Shown: piece by piece, positions 22,642-34,049 of the stretch
Layout: each line of letters opens with the position of its first letter
How positions within the stretch are numbered: position 1 is the stretch's first letter
Assembly (NCBI GenBank): GCA_029449245.1
Contig: JANATF010000011.1
Coordinates: forward strand, 248,001-312,000
Direction of reading: 5' to 3'
DNA length: 64,000 bases
Source: Mortierella alpina
Taxonomy: Eukaryota > Mortierellomycota > Mortierellomycetes > Mortierellales > Mortierellaceae
Translations under genes and position numbers: made by a program
The notes under the pieces: model-generated
Database searches by the model: none
Seen by the model: the letters and a program-made list of their open reading frames with translations, nothing else
What the model was told of the DNA's origin: nothing

Positions 22642-24889
22642 ATGCCTGCCAACAACATGGACGTTGACATCCCTGTCTCCGCTGCGTGGTCCGCCTCGAT
22701 GGCCACTCGCCCTTTAGCCAGACAGTCTGGTCCTGAGCAGCTGCTCCACCAACACCGACTCAGCCAGTCTCGTAGCATCCTTCAGAGCATCGCAGCGCGC
22801 GATGCTTCTGGCTCAGGGGTCCACCTTAAGGACCTCGCCAGTACTATCCTTCAAAACATAGCAGGTAGAGTGCTTGGATGATGCCAGCTCTTGCTTTGAA
22901 CCACCGAAACTGCAAGCTCAAGTGATCACAGTTAACACTATTTTCTGTTGCGTGGCAATAGGTGGCAGAACACTCGAATCTCTCCAACAATCTCCCACAT
23001 CTAATCGTCAGGTTCTCTCAAACAAATCCACGTCGTCGATACTGTCGGACTCTGCCCTCTGGAAAAACTCGAGCGTCCGCGAGGACGACGACGACTTACA
23101 GCCCACACCAGAGCAGCAGGATTATTTTCGTCTACAGTTGCTGAAGCACCAGCAGCAGGTGAAGCAGCAGCAGTATCAACAACAATTGCTTCTGCAGGCA
23201 CAGCTGCAAGCCCAGCAACAGCAGAAGGCAATGGAGCAGTCATCACAGCCCCAGGAACCCACCACCAACGATGCTGATCCTTTTGGGGAATATGATCTGA
23301 GCAAGACGTCGCCTGCCGTCACCGGATCTAGTGAGCCATCAGACGCAGTCATCGCCAAGGAGGGATCGGCCGTTGCTAGCGACGCCTGGAACCTGAATGC
23401 GGCACTGAAAAAGAGTAACAAGGCCGTCAAGGCAAAGAAACAGAGCTCTAGACCCCCACGAGCTCTGGAATGCTTTAATTGCAAAGTGACCCAGACACCG
23501 CTCTGGCGCCGAACTCTGGATCGAAAGCATTCGCTCTGCAACGCTTGTGGGCTCTATTACAAGCAATACAATGGCCATCGCCCTCTCCATGTCCGACACA
23601 AGCCTTCTCTGATCCAAGGACCCACGCGAGACGCGTCGCAGCCCTATCCCTTGGCGCCGTCGCCGCCTTCGACAGCTCACAGAGCTACCTTGGCCCCTAA
23701 GAGAGATACACCTCTTTCGCCTGCGCCATCGTCCGTTGTCTCCTCTCCTCAAAGTCTCGATAATGATCTCGAGTCGGTGACCTCTGCGGCAACATCGGTC
23801 TCGTCTCCTGAGGTGCAAAGCAGCAGCCCGAAGATGCCGAGCTCTCCAGAAACCAGTTGCTCCGATGCGAGCTCGGATGACAAGCAGGCAAAAGCGAGCC
23901 CTTCTATCGAGGACCGCAGAATTACCGATGACAACCAGCAAAACTCTGATCCCTCTGGCTTCGCTACCAGTCGGTTTTCTTCCGATGTCGCGCTCCTGCT
24001 GAAAAATGCCCGCGCAGCTGGCAGAGATATGCCCAGCAATGGCATGTTCACGCCCACTGATCTTTCCTCTACCACTGTCTCGCCCATGCTCATGAGCGAC
24101 GGGGACACGGTTTCGCCCACGAGCCCCGCATGCTCGCCCATGATAGCCGCCGATGGTTCCCCGATGGCCCCTGTAAGTGCGTACACACTCACACCAACTG
24201 CCACGAGTGCGCTTCCTATGCCAGGTCTTCAAGCGCCCTCTATGGCTTTTGCGACCCCTGGGCCAATGCTTGGCCAGCCCTCAGTCAGTCCATCTCAAGC
24301 TTCGGCCGTCTCTGCAAAGTCCCTCATCTTTGATGACGCTCGATTCCAGGTCCTCGTAGAGCACATGCGACCCGGCCAGATGTACAAGTTCCTCAACATC
24401 CTGGAGAAGCGCTGTCATGTCCTGCGCTATCGCTTGGGGATGCCTTCTATCCAAGCATCCACACTGGCACACGAGCAGCAACTGCTCAGCCTCTTGCAGC
24501 CGCAATCGTCATTCCCTGCTGCCACATCGAAGACCGAGACGCCCCTGGCTATGGACATGCCTACTGCAGAGTCGACATCGAGCGACCTCTGGTCCACGCT
24601 GTCGGGGACGTCGGCCTTTCAACAGAATGAGCTGCTAGCCTCCTTCCTTCACTCGAACGAGGCGGGCAATGCATTCATGGGTCGCGAGATGGAGCTGGAC
24701 GACAAGGAGTCTGGCATGCAAAAGAGCCTCGACTATGATTCCCACTCGACCTTGTTCTCCTCGGCACCACCTTCGGCTTCGGTCACGTCTCTGCTGACCT
24801 CTGGATTTAGCCTGGCTGCCAGCGACGCCGCTGACAGCAAGTTTTGGCCCTCAAACTCGACCTCCATCGCGATTAACGCGAACGAGTAG
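22642..24889 (+). CDS. GATA-type zinc-finger transcription factor
   Basis: Two exons: 22642-22864 and 22962-24889, giving 716 residues. A single GATA finger lies near residue 275: [20 protein letters not shown] then [22 protein letters not shown], spacing C-X2-C-X18-C-X2-C. The 18-residue loop differs from the 17-residue loop of AreA-type nitrogen regulators. Before the finger are an Asp run and a Gln-rich region (about residues 95-150) and a basic patch ([18 protein letters not shown]). After it come Ser/Thr-rich stretches and, near residues 555-590, a conserved-looking helical segment around [30 protein letters not shown] that may be a coiled-coil or partner-binding helix. The start at 22642 ([11 protein letters not shown]) is chosen as the first ATG in the exon frame. 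Long leader suggests translational control. Confidence 0.9.
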
Positions 24890-26114
24890 AGAGCCATTCA
24901 GTTCTCGGAGATGCGCAATCATCACTCTCCTACCTCTCCGACGACTTTCCACCTTATTCCCCTTTCTGTATATTTTTCTGCTTTACTTCTTTTCTGTACC
25001 ATCACCCAACACCCTCCTTCCCCACTCTCTTCTTCTTTACGTCAAGCTCTCCACTGGAGCGCTTTTTGGCTATACACCACCTTGATATTTTTTTTTTTGG
25101 AAAAGTTTTTGGACTTTTTTTTTTGAACTTTTTTTTCTTTTTTCTTTTTTTTTTTTTTCTTTTTTGCCGATGCTCATTCTTCCAAGGATGTGCTATCGGT
25201 GGACAACCACAACTTTTTTTTGTTTTGTTTTTGGGTCTTTTTATCATAATTCTGCTGTGCCGCTGGACAATTGTGTACCCTGTTCTTCATGTGAAGTGAG
25301 AGAGAGAGAGAGCGAGAGAGAGTGAAGGGATAACAGAACACAAGCACACACACACAATACGCCAACCCCCCAGAATTAAAGATCCAAAAAAGCCAAGCCA
25401 GGAATCTCGAGACGAAAACATCGAGAACTCCCTGCGTTTCTTGTGCTTACAAACCCCCCCGTCCTGGGCCAACGAGATATTTGGCCTGATATCAAACTCC
25501 CAAAAACTTTTGAACGAATTTATGTCTTCCTTTGAGGAGAGGGCTCCTGCTACAATCATACTCTTAACCCAATGCTTTCTCGTGCCCACTTAGGTCGAAG
25601 GGTCATTTTTTTTTTTTGGAAACTGAGATAGATGTAGATTAGAGAGAGAGAGAAAGCGAACGAAGTGTGATGAAATTGAAGGAAGAGGCACCATGCCAGA
25701 CTTTTTTCTTTTTCAGAACCCTCGTCGCCTCACTCTCTTTCTCTCTCTTCCTCTCTCTTTCCGTGTGTGTGCTACAGTCATGTCCCTTGGACTTGAGTCT
25801 TCCCTCCACGATACTCGCACTCCTCCCCTTTGCAGGGGAGGAGCCTTGTTTCTGAAGACAAAAGACCCAGGGACATGACAATGAAACGCGCTCGCCGCTC
25901 GATTGCATTTACGCGTGCGCGACGCGTTTCAGGCCACCAATTGGACCGTCAGAGCCCAAACTCAGATCAACTCTGCTCATCGACATTGTCAAATCAACTT
26001 CACCATCGAAAGCAGCATTCAGCAGCAGCATTCAGTTTGAGGATCAACTCGCAACTATGAAATCATTCAATACACTCATAATCAGTCTTTATTCTACTCG
26101 GGGGACGTGTTTTG
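24890..26114. other. 1.2 kb convergent intergenic, no gene seen
   Basis: Lies between the ends of the GATA gene and the CH-kinase gene. T-homopolymers are dense at 25087-25160, then AG and CACA repeats at 25300-25360. Only 3' UTR material is expected. Confidence 0.5.
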
Positions 26115-29100
26115 CTAATCCCATCGATCTTTTTCCACGGTAGCGCCCATACTCCGTCGGATCACCTTTCCACCCCTCCTGAGTGCCGATGCAGCCGCCG
26201 CAGCCGCCGAGATAGGTACCGACTGGGACGATGACACGGCGGTCGCCCCCGGCAACGAAATAGGCAGTGTCACTGCCTTTTTTCTGGACCCCTCCAGAAC
26301 ATCCCCCGCCGCATCATACTGTTGTTGTTGCTGCTGCAGTTGCTGCAATTGCTGCAGTTGGCGTGAACCTTGAAATTCTTGGGACGACGATGGCCGCCAA
26401 CCCGAAGAAGCAGATGAACGGGCACCTTGATCTGACAACCCATTCTTGTATCCAGTCCTGTGGCTGCTATGGTACTCATGAGCCTCATGGCCCTGCGAGA
26501 ACTCGGCGCCACTGGTCTTAGATGCTGCACTCTCGCCATTCGATTGATATGGGATAGGATGCACTGCTCGCACACTCATGCCGCTTGGAGGCTGCGAATG
26601 GGGCTGCTGGTAATGTCCAGGAGCCTGGATCTGGTGCCGTGCAGCAGCAGCGTACGCAACAGCGGATTTGTTGGTCTTTTGCTGATCATTGTCCTGTACA
26701 GTCAAACGACCACTGATATTGATGTTGTAGCTGTTGTTGTCGTTGTCGCTGACATTGTTGTTTGTGTCCTTGCTCGAAGCCGAGAATCGACTAAGCATGG
26801 TCTTGATGCCTACATGGTGTGCTTGGGGTGGCTGCGTCGCCAGTTGTTGAAATGCGGACGGAACCCCCAACATCCCGCCTTTTGTTCCTACTGGCGTACC
26901 ACTGCGACCTTGGTTCTGCTTCATTTCCTTCATCATCCGCTCCTCCTCCTCCAGCAACGCCGCCACGGAGCCTACAGACGAAGCTGAGGAGCTCTTGTTG
27001 GAGTGAGAAGAGTACGACGAGGTCATGGCGGCAGAGGATGATCCCGAGGATTGATAGCCATTGTTCAGCTGCGGCCTTCCAGAATAAAGATATTGTTGCT
27101 GTTGACTAGGTGGACGCCCATTTGAAACCACTCCGAAGCTGATGGAGGAAGAAGGCCTAGATCCAGAGGTGAACAGTTCTTGTGGTTGTTCTATCGACTG
27201 ACTCAACGTTTGACTAATCGATCGACTCCTGGTCCTATAGGGACCTCCAAATTCTAGGCTCAGGCGAGGTGATCTGTTGGCAGAGGGGATCAAGAGAGCT
27301 TCCAGGTCTTGTTCACTCATATCCCTGACATCCTCGTACTGCCGCCCGTTCATCCCTCGAGCACGATGCTCATGCTCTTCCTCCTCTTCTTCCTCTGGAC
27401 AACTTGCTGTCGATGCGACGCTTGTTCGACCCATCATCCTACTTTGATACTCTCCATGGACTGGCGGCGCACTTGACGAGAACAGACTGATGGAACTGGG
27501 TCGTCCTGAGGTGCGGTCGTAACTGAATCTGCCGTCATGTTCCTCGATGCTGTCATCGGTATCGAACATCCCGGGAACGTGCTCTTGGTTCCGGTACGAC
27601 GAACCTCCAGCCCCGCCTCTCATGCCCATAATGGGCACTGGTAGCGACTTTGGTGGGGTTGCAGGTGCTGGAGAACGTTGTTGGAACAACGCTTTGCCTG
27701 AATCAGGTGTCGCAGAATGGTGTCGTACATGCAGGGATGACATTGCTGGAGCGGTTGGCGTATACGAGGTAGGAGGTGTGGGTAAGGGATGAGATGCGGT
27801 TGTGGTGGAATTTTTCTTGGTTCCAAATGAAAATCTCTTTGGCCCAGAAATCAAGTTGCGCAAGTTTGAAAGTGCTGTCGGGGATGTGGGGCTGTCCGAT
27901 TGTCGGCTAGACGGGCGCTGCACTAGGCTTTGACCTTCACCGATCTGAATGTCTGGTGATGTTGATCTTTGCGCTGAATACAAAGGCGCTGTTGGTGTTT
28001 TCACCGGTAGGCGTTGCTCAACACGTTCGTCAATTGTGGTCGACTCCCGCTTAGGGAACAATGTCAGTGGTGGTGTCGGGCATGGTCGTCCTGGGGCGCC
28101 ATGAGAAGGCGTAACAGACCGTGACCGATCGTCCAGATTTAACAGCGACGTTCTAGAACTGGGTCGACTGTTACCTTTGGGCTTCCCGCTCATCATCATC
28201 TTCAAATTAGGGACAGACTGCGCTGGGGTAGGCGTCGGGAAGTACGAAAGATGAGGAGCGGGAAAGCAAGTATCGCCAACGTAGAACTGGCACTTTCTGT
28301 GAAAGACCATGCTACAGTCTAGAGTTTGATTGTGTCAAGTATGAATTCGAAGAAGTGATCAGCGTCCTGCATCCAAAATTAACACAGGTTGTCCTGGTCG
28401 TCAGCGGTATCCAGCCATAGATGTGCCTTACCTTGACATATAACGGCCTGCTTCTTCACATAATCGTGGCATAAGCGGCATTCAACAGCTAAAGGTCAAT
28501 GGAGGATTCTGTCAACATCACGGTTCTCGGGAAAGCACATAGGCATCGGGTCGCAGGTGTTGTTGCTTACGTTTTGCAAAGGAGCTCTTGACAAACTGAT
28601 GATGGCTGGTTGTTTTACCGCCATTGATTTGACCCTGCTGCCTCTCAGATGCGTGGGTTGGCGCAGGGACCGTTGACGAAGCATATAAACCACTAACACT
28701 GTCCACACTCCTCCTTCGCGTGCCACGACCATCTCCATTTATAGCTGCTGCAGAAGGTGAAGGAGGAGGCACCCCTGAAGAGAGTCCTAGAGGTGTTGAA
28801 GATCGCTTGGCTGCACCTGCTTCTAATGTCGCAGCAAGCAGTACCTTCTCCTTGGGCTCCATCGATTTACGCTTCATGTACGGTAAACTATCCATAGGCT
28901 TGAGTTCCTACAGAGAATAGAGAATGATATTAGCAGCTTTCAAGTAGCTCACTCGCCAAGCGGAAGAAACCGCTTTCTTACTTTTGATGCAAAGTTGCGC
29001 TTGATCCAGACATGCCGACCCAATGTGCCGGCACTCGGTCTCCGGCTAGGATCCTTCTGGAAGCATTGGCATAAAAAGTCGAGGAGATCTACGGATAGGT

Positions 29101-32100
29101 TGCTCGGTAACGGCGGCCGTTCGTCCTCCACAATGCGAAAAAGCGTTGTCATTGCAAGCAGATCCGCGTACGGCGGCCGCCCTGTAAGCATCTCGACGAT
29201 TGTACATCCCAGTGACCAAATGTCACTTGCGGGTGAGGCACCTTTCAGCTCAATGACTTCCGGCGCCACTAAAACACGACAAAAAAAGGGTATTGGGATG
29301 GTTAGTTTTCATCTCAAGTTGAGCCATGTGCAATGCCCTCAAACAAACGTCGCACTCCCTTTACTACTTACTCCAGTTGGGCGTTCCTGCAACTGCTCCA
29401 AAATCGGATTCTTTGACCTTGAGATTCAACGAAACCCCAAAGTCTGAGAGCTTTACATTGCCATTCTTGGTCGTCAAAATATTGGCCGCTTTCAAATCAC
29501 AGTGGACCACCTGTAGTAAGAAATGGATCCATGTCAATCATAACGCGCGAAGGTGGCCGCAATGCATCATAATGCCCATGCAATACCGATGATACGTACC
29601 TGCTTGCCATGCAGATATACCAGTCCTTCGAGAATTTTGACCACATAAGCGACCACCAGTTTCTCGGGAAAGGTACCGAAGGATTTCAAAGTCGTCAGCA
29701 GCGACCCATTCTCCACAAACTCCAGAATGATGTTCAAGTACCCGTAGGTCATAATGAACCCCTCATACTTCACGATCGAAGGGTGAGCGAGCGACTTTAG
29801 CAGATCCACTTCCTGCATAAGCATGTCCATTTGATTTTCCTTCAGACCATCGATTTTTATCCGCTTTACCGCCACCATCTGACCGTTCCCTAAATTCAGT
29901 GCCCTATGATCAAAAGAGAAGCGTCAATAAAAACGTTACAAAAGTCATCGCAGAATACATAGCCTCCTATTTGCGTATTTGCGTGTGATACATACTTGTA
30001 AACTGAGCCGAATTGCCCTCGTCCTATACAGTTTCCGAGTTGCTATAATGTCAGGCAGATATGAATATTAGCGATTTGAATGGACAAGACCCTGAGGGTG
30101 GTCGGTTGTAAATATCCATGCGGAATTTCCCTCGTCCACTTACAAATGTTGCCACCAGAGCATCATTCTCCAAGAGCTCTAGTTTCTCTCGCAGAGGCTC
30201 CACGCTGTTAGTGCTCTTCCGAAGACCCTGCACTGGAGTTGTTGATCGCGATGACGACGGTGATCCCAATGCTGTGCGAGCTGTTCCGTCTAGCGTCCTT
30301 TCCGAGGAGAAACGAGTGTGTTGCTTCAGACTTGTCATTTGACCAGCATTACTGGTCAGTCCAGAACTGTGCAGATGGGAGATAGCGCTGTAAGATGCGG
30401 ACTGGGTTAGCAACCCTGGGCTTCCTGGGCTGCCCAGTCCGTCCCTATAGCTTGAATTACCCATAACCGCGTTCGCAGCCTGTGGATCTAAAGATATACT
30501 CTTTTTCTTTCTCCTCATCATATCGAGTGATGACATCCTGCCATCCGCCGAGAGTGTTGATCCCGACGCTGACTTTGCGAGGGTTGTCGATTGCTCCATT
30601 GTTGCTGGAGAGTCGTGACCAAAGACGAGAGCCCGCTGCTCTCTGCGATTCTCTGCCTCGATCTCAACGGCAGGAGTGTCATCACTCCCGACGCTTGCCT
30701 CGTCCACTCCTGCTTGAATATCACTCAAACTGAGTTGGTGGGACACTCTTCCCTTTGCCGACGGAGATACTGCCCGGCTGATCATGGGAGTGCTTTGATA
30801 GCGGTGGTCCCTTGGCTTAGGCGCATTGGCTTCCAGAATATCGTAACCGTGCGCAAATCGTATACTGTCCTCCTCCAACTTTCTGATCTGCGCTGCGTAG
30901 TATGCCGATGATGAGGGACGTATGGATGTCGTTGTAGATGCCGTGCTCGGAGTATGAGCCGTTTTGGATCGCATCCTTGTGACAACTGCTGGCCCAAGAG
31001 CACCTACTTTGGCTATCTGCGCTGGCGTTGATTCTGCAGAAACAATCGGACTTGGCCCGGGTCGCTTGTCTTTTGCCACCATTCTGGCGACGCCTCCAAG
31101 AACACGCTCAAGAGTGAGAATTGTTGACACCACTTGAGTCATATCCTTGCCTTCGTACAAATCTACTGTCTGAAATAAATCTGAACTCTGGACTCCAAGC
31201 TATACGGGAATGAATAGATACGACCACCCAGGTTAGTCAGCTGAACATGAGGTTGCGGTGAGCAGGCAATCATTCGACCATGGTAACTGAGAAAAATCCT
31301 ACCTGCTTAGCAGCATTAAGGAAGTTGCTGATATTTTCCATCTGAAGTACCGACAGTAATTAAGAGACAGGGAGAGAGGGGTATGTTGTTAGAAACATGT
31401 TCTCGGATCCTTAGCCTCGGACGCCTTAGTGCCGGTCTAGGCCATTAATTATGTACGTGCTCTCCTTCTCTGCCACTAGCGCTACTGCCAGTAAGGGGTA
31501 TGCGCAGACACCCATCTTATCAAGGCAGCGTCGATCGGGAATGATGGCTATTTTTTCGAGAGTCGTGTAGTCGTTGCTGTCGCCCTTTTGCTTCATGCGT
31601 CTACTGTTGTCGCCTGAGTGAATGTTGTTACGTTTGACAGGAGGAGTTTTTTTTCGTGTTCCCCTTTTCTCTCCAGCGAGCACCTGCCACTATCGCGGGT
31701 GGTCTTACCTTCACGAACGGCAGGTTCTTGAGGCTGATCTGCTCCACCGTGCCAGGTCGCAATCGATTCGCCAATCTACTCAAAGTGTGGAAAAGACACA
31801 GAGTTGACTTGTGAACATGCAGCACGGTTGGATGAGAACACTCGCATAAGAATGGAAAAAGGGGTCGCAGGTTGATATGACGAGAGTGCGCGAATGACTG
31901 GGTGACTGGGAAGCACCCAAGGGTGTCGGAGAAACATGAGCATTCAAATTAAGCAGACAGACTCAGACTCGCAGGCGTACCGGCAGAGAATAACCCCGTC
32001 CTTCAGGGACTCGTGCAGGTCGTTGGAAGGCAATGGCTGCCCCACTGTCCGCTCAATGAAGCTCTGAGCGGCCTTGAACCGGTCCTGCAGCTGCAACTCC

Positions 32101-33011
32101 CGTAGGCGCCTCCCTGCTTGGTCGACCGCTGAGGTCGGAGGCAAGGGGGAGCTGCCCTGTGCTCCTTGCACTCCTTCTGAACCCGCACCTGTGCTCTTTG
32201 GGGTGTTCTGCGAGCCCTGCATCACCATGGCATTGTTTGTCGATGCTGCTCCAAAGCCAAAGCCGGCGTTGGGTTTTACAGCGGTTGTTGTAGAAGATGA
32301 TGAGGCGTAAAGCGCAGACGAAACTGGTTTCGTAGAGTATCGCGGCTGTGGAGGTGACGTTAACAATGGCGACGATGGGGACAGTGATATGGAGGGTGTC
32401 CCTCGTCCGCTGACTTCCGAACTCGTCGCTGCCCGAGCCCTCGTTCCTGTTCCTGGCGCCTTGACCGCCCCAAAGCTTCTTAACGTGGGAGCAGTTGGCT
32501 CCAAGCTGACACGATTTCTAGAGCCGTTGGATTCGTTAGCGTGCGCTCTGAAGGACGTGGGCTCTAACGGGCTATGGCTGCGGTTGCGAGTGGTGGTGCT
32601 CAAGTCTATCCTGGTGTTGTTCTCGATTGAAAAATCGCCTCCCACAGCAACGCCTGAGTTCGTGGAAGGCATAGGCAGACCACGGTAATAGAGCGGGTTT
32701 GAACCCGATCGGAGTCTTGACACGGCGCCGGTGCCTGTTCCTGTCTGCGAGGCTATTTGTCGTGACTGCTGCGGTGTGGTATAAGGTACCGCAGCCTCGC
32801 TGGTAGGGACGCTTCTGAGGTGTCCGTGCCCATGAATGTTGTTGCTGTTGCTGTGGAGATAATGATTGCTGTTGGCACCGCGCTGCATGCTGCTGACAGG
32901 AGACGAGGAGGAAGACAAGGATGGAAGTGGATTGTGTTGGCTGAGGCGACTGCTGCTGCCATCCCGGTCAGAGACTATGGCACTGCTCCTGCTTCTGGCA
33001 CGCGTCTGCAT
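26115..33011 (-). CDS. CH domain - Cdc7/Cdc15/SepH-type protein kinase - C1 domain fusion (1,855 aa)
   Basis: Eleven exons on the minus strand: 31981-33011, 31709-31775, 31303-31341, 30144-31199, 29996-30042, 29600-29903, 29372-29510, 28982-29268, 28571-28907, 28432-28488 and 26115-28318. All ten junctions are GT-AG and keep phase. Residues 1-298 are disordered. A calponin-homology domain follows (about 299-413: LKDGVILCRLANRLRPG, MENISNFLNAAKQLGV, LYEGKDMTQV). The kinase spans about 732-990: GRGQFGSVY, K760, HCDLKAAN at 851-858, DFG at 871-873, then APEVIELKGASPASDIWSLG. The closest family is the septation/mitotic-exit kinase group (S. pombe Cdc7, A. nidulans SepH, yeast Cdc15). A C1 zinc domain follows (about 1092-1139: H-X12-C-X2-C-X10-C-X2-C-X4-H-X2-C-X7-C). 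The remaining 700 residues are low complexity. The ATG at 33011 sits in GGCCACCATG. Role in septation or cytokinesis is inferred from the kinase class. Confidence 0.9.
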
Positions 33012-33666
33012 GGTGGCCGCCAAGGGCAAGGGGCACTATCTGGGGATGACTTGAAGCGAGATAGAGAGCGGCAGTGGTGGTAAGCAGACCAAGAGAGCAA
33101 AAAAGAGAAGAGAGAAAAACGAAGAAAGGACGAGCGATTGATTACAAAAATAAAAAGCCAAAAAAAAACGATGTGAAGAGGCTACTCCATGCGAGCAGGC
33201 ATGTATACGAATGGTACAGAGAATTAAGACAGTGGATGAGAAAAAAAAACGTGGGGATGAGAGTGTGGCTAGCTGATGTATAAAAGTACAAAGGATCGAC
33301 AGCGAAGACGGCGCATGGGATGTCGGGTCCTTGATAAGGTGGGAGTGCGTGTGGGTGTGTGGGTGTGTTAGAGAGAGAGAGAGGGAAGGGAGCGAGACTA
33401 GGAAGTGAGGGTCAGAGAGTCAAAAGAAAAAGAGAGAGAGAGAGCGGGTGGGTGCGTGAGGCTGGACCAGCCATTGATGGACTGAAGAGACCCAAGAACA
33501 GAGAGAAGCAACAGAGTGCGCTGCGTGGAGTGAATAAAGGTCGCTTCCCTCTTTATTCTTCCTTTCCTTGGTCGTTACTCCTCTTTGCACTTCTTGGATC
33601 CCTCTGCCTCTGTTGGGGTTCTGTTCTCCTTCCTGTGCCTGCAACAGCAACTGAGATCCATTCAGC

Positions 33667-34049
33667 ATGACGGACGACGCAATCCCTTACCCCAATGCAT
33701 TTGTCCATGCAGCCGGTCCCTTTACTCCAGCCAGCCTGCTAAAACAAAAGGCAAGGGAGGAAAAAAAAAGCTTAGGTGAGCCATACTGCAAACCATCTCC
33801 TTTTTGACACAGCCGGCTTGTACTCCTCATGCAAAAATCGCATGGTTCGCGCTGTGTCTCTCATCGCGCCAGGTCTTTTCTTTTAACGTGCCCAACCGTA
33901 GAAAGAGACTTGGGTATGCTGGGGAGGTGCTCAAGGACACTCCGCGTGTCAGTCTCAACGACATTACCATCATTGCCTGCGACCGAGTGCAAATCTCACA
34001 GGGATGCGGCTGCGAGCATTCCGTGAACAACATGTTCAGCCAACAGTGA
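33667..34049 (+). CDS. Possible small two-exon gene with GC-AG intron
   Basis: ATG 33667 opens a coding-like segment (MTDDAIPYPNAFVHAAGPF and on to LLKQK). A second coding-like segment ends at TGA 34047-34049 and contains RRKRLGYAGEVLKD and VSLNDITIIACDRVQIS. They join in phase only if a GC donor at 33751 (AAG then GCAAGG) pairs with the acceptor at 33872. The more canonical GTGAGC donor at 33776 breaks the phase. I do not recognise the product (about 87 residues). It is divergent from the CH-kinase gene. Support is weak and rests on amino-acid composition. Confidence 0.25.

Noticed and set aside
25002-25299. Lys-rich and Phe-rich ORFs
   Set aside because: They come from T-homopolymers in the 3' region of the GATA gene.
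33012-33029. Extension of the CH-kinase protein upstream of 33011
   Set aside because: It would need a TTG start; the ATG at 33011 has an excellent GCCACC context.
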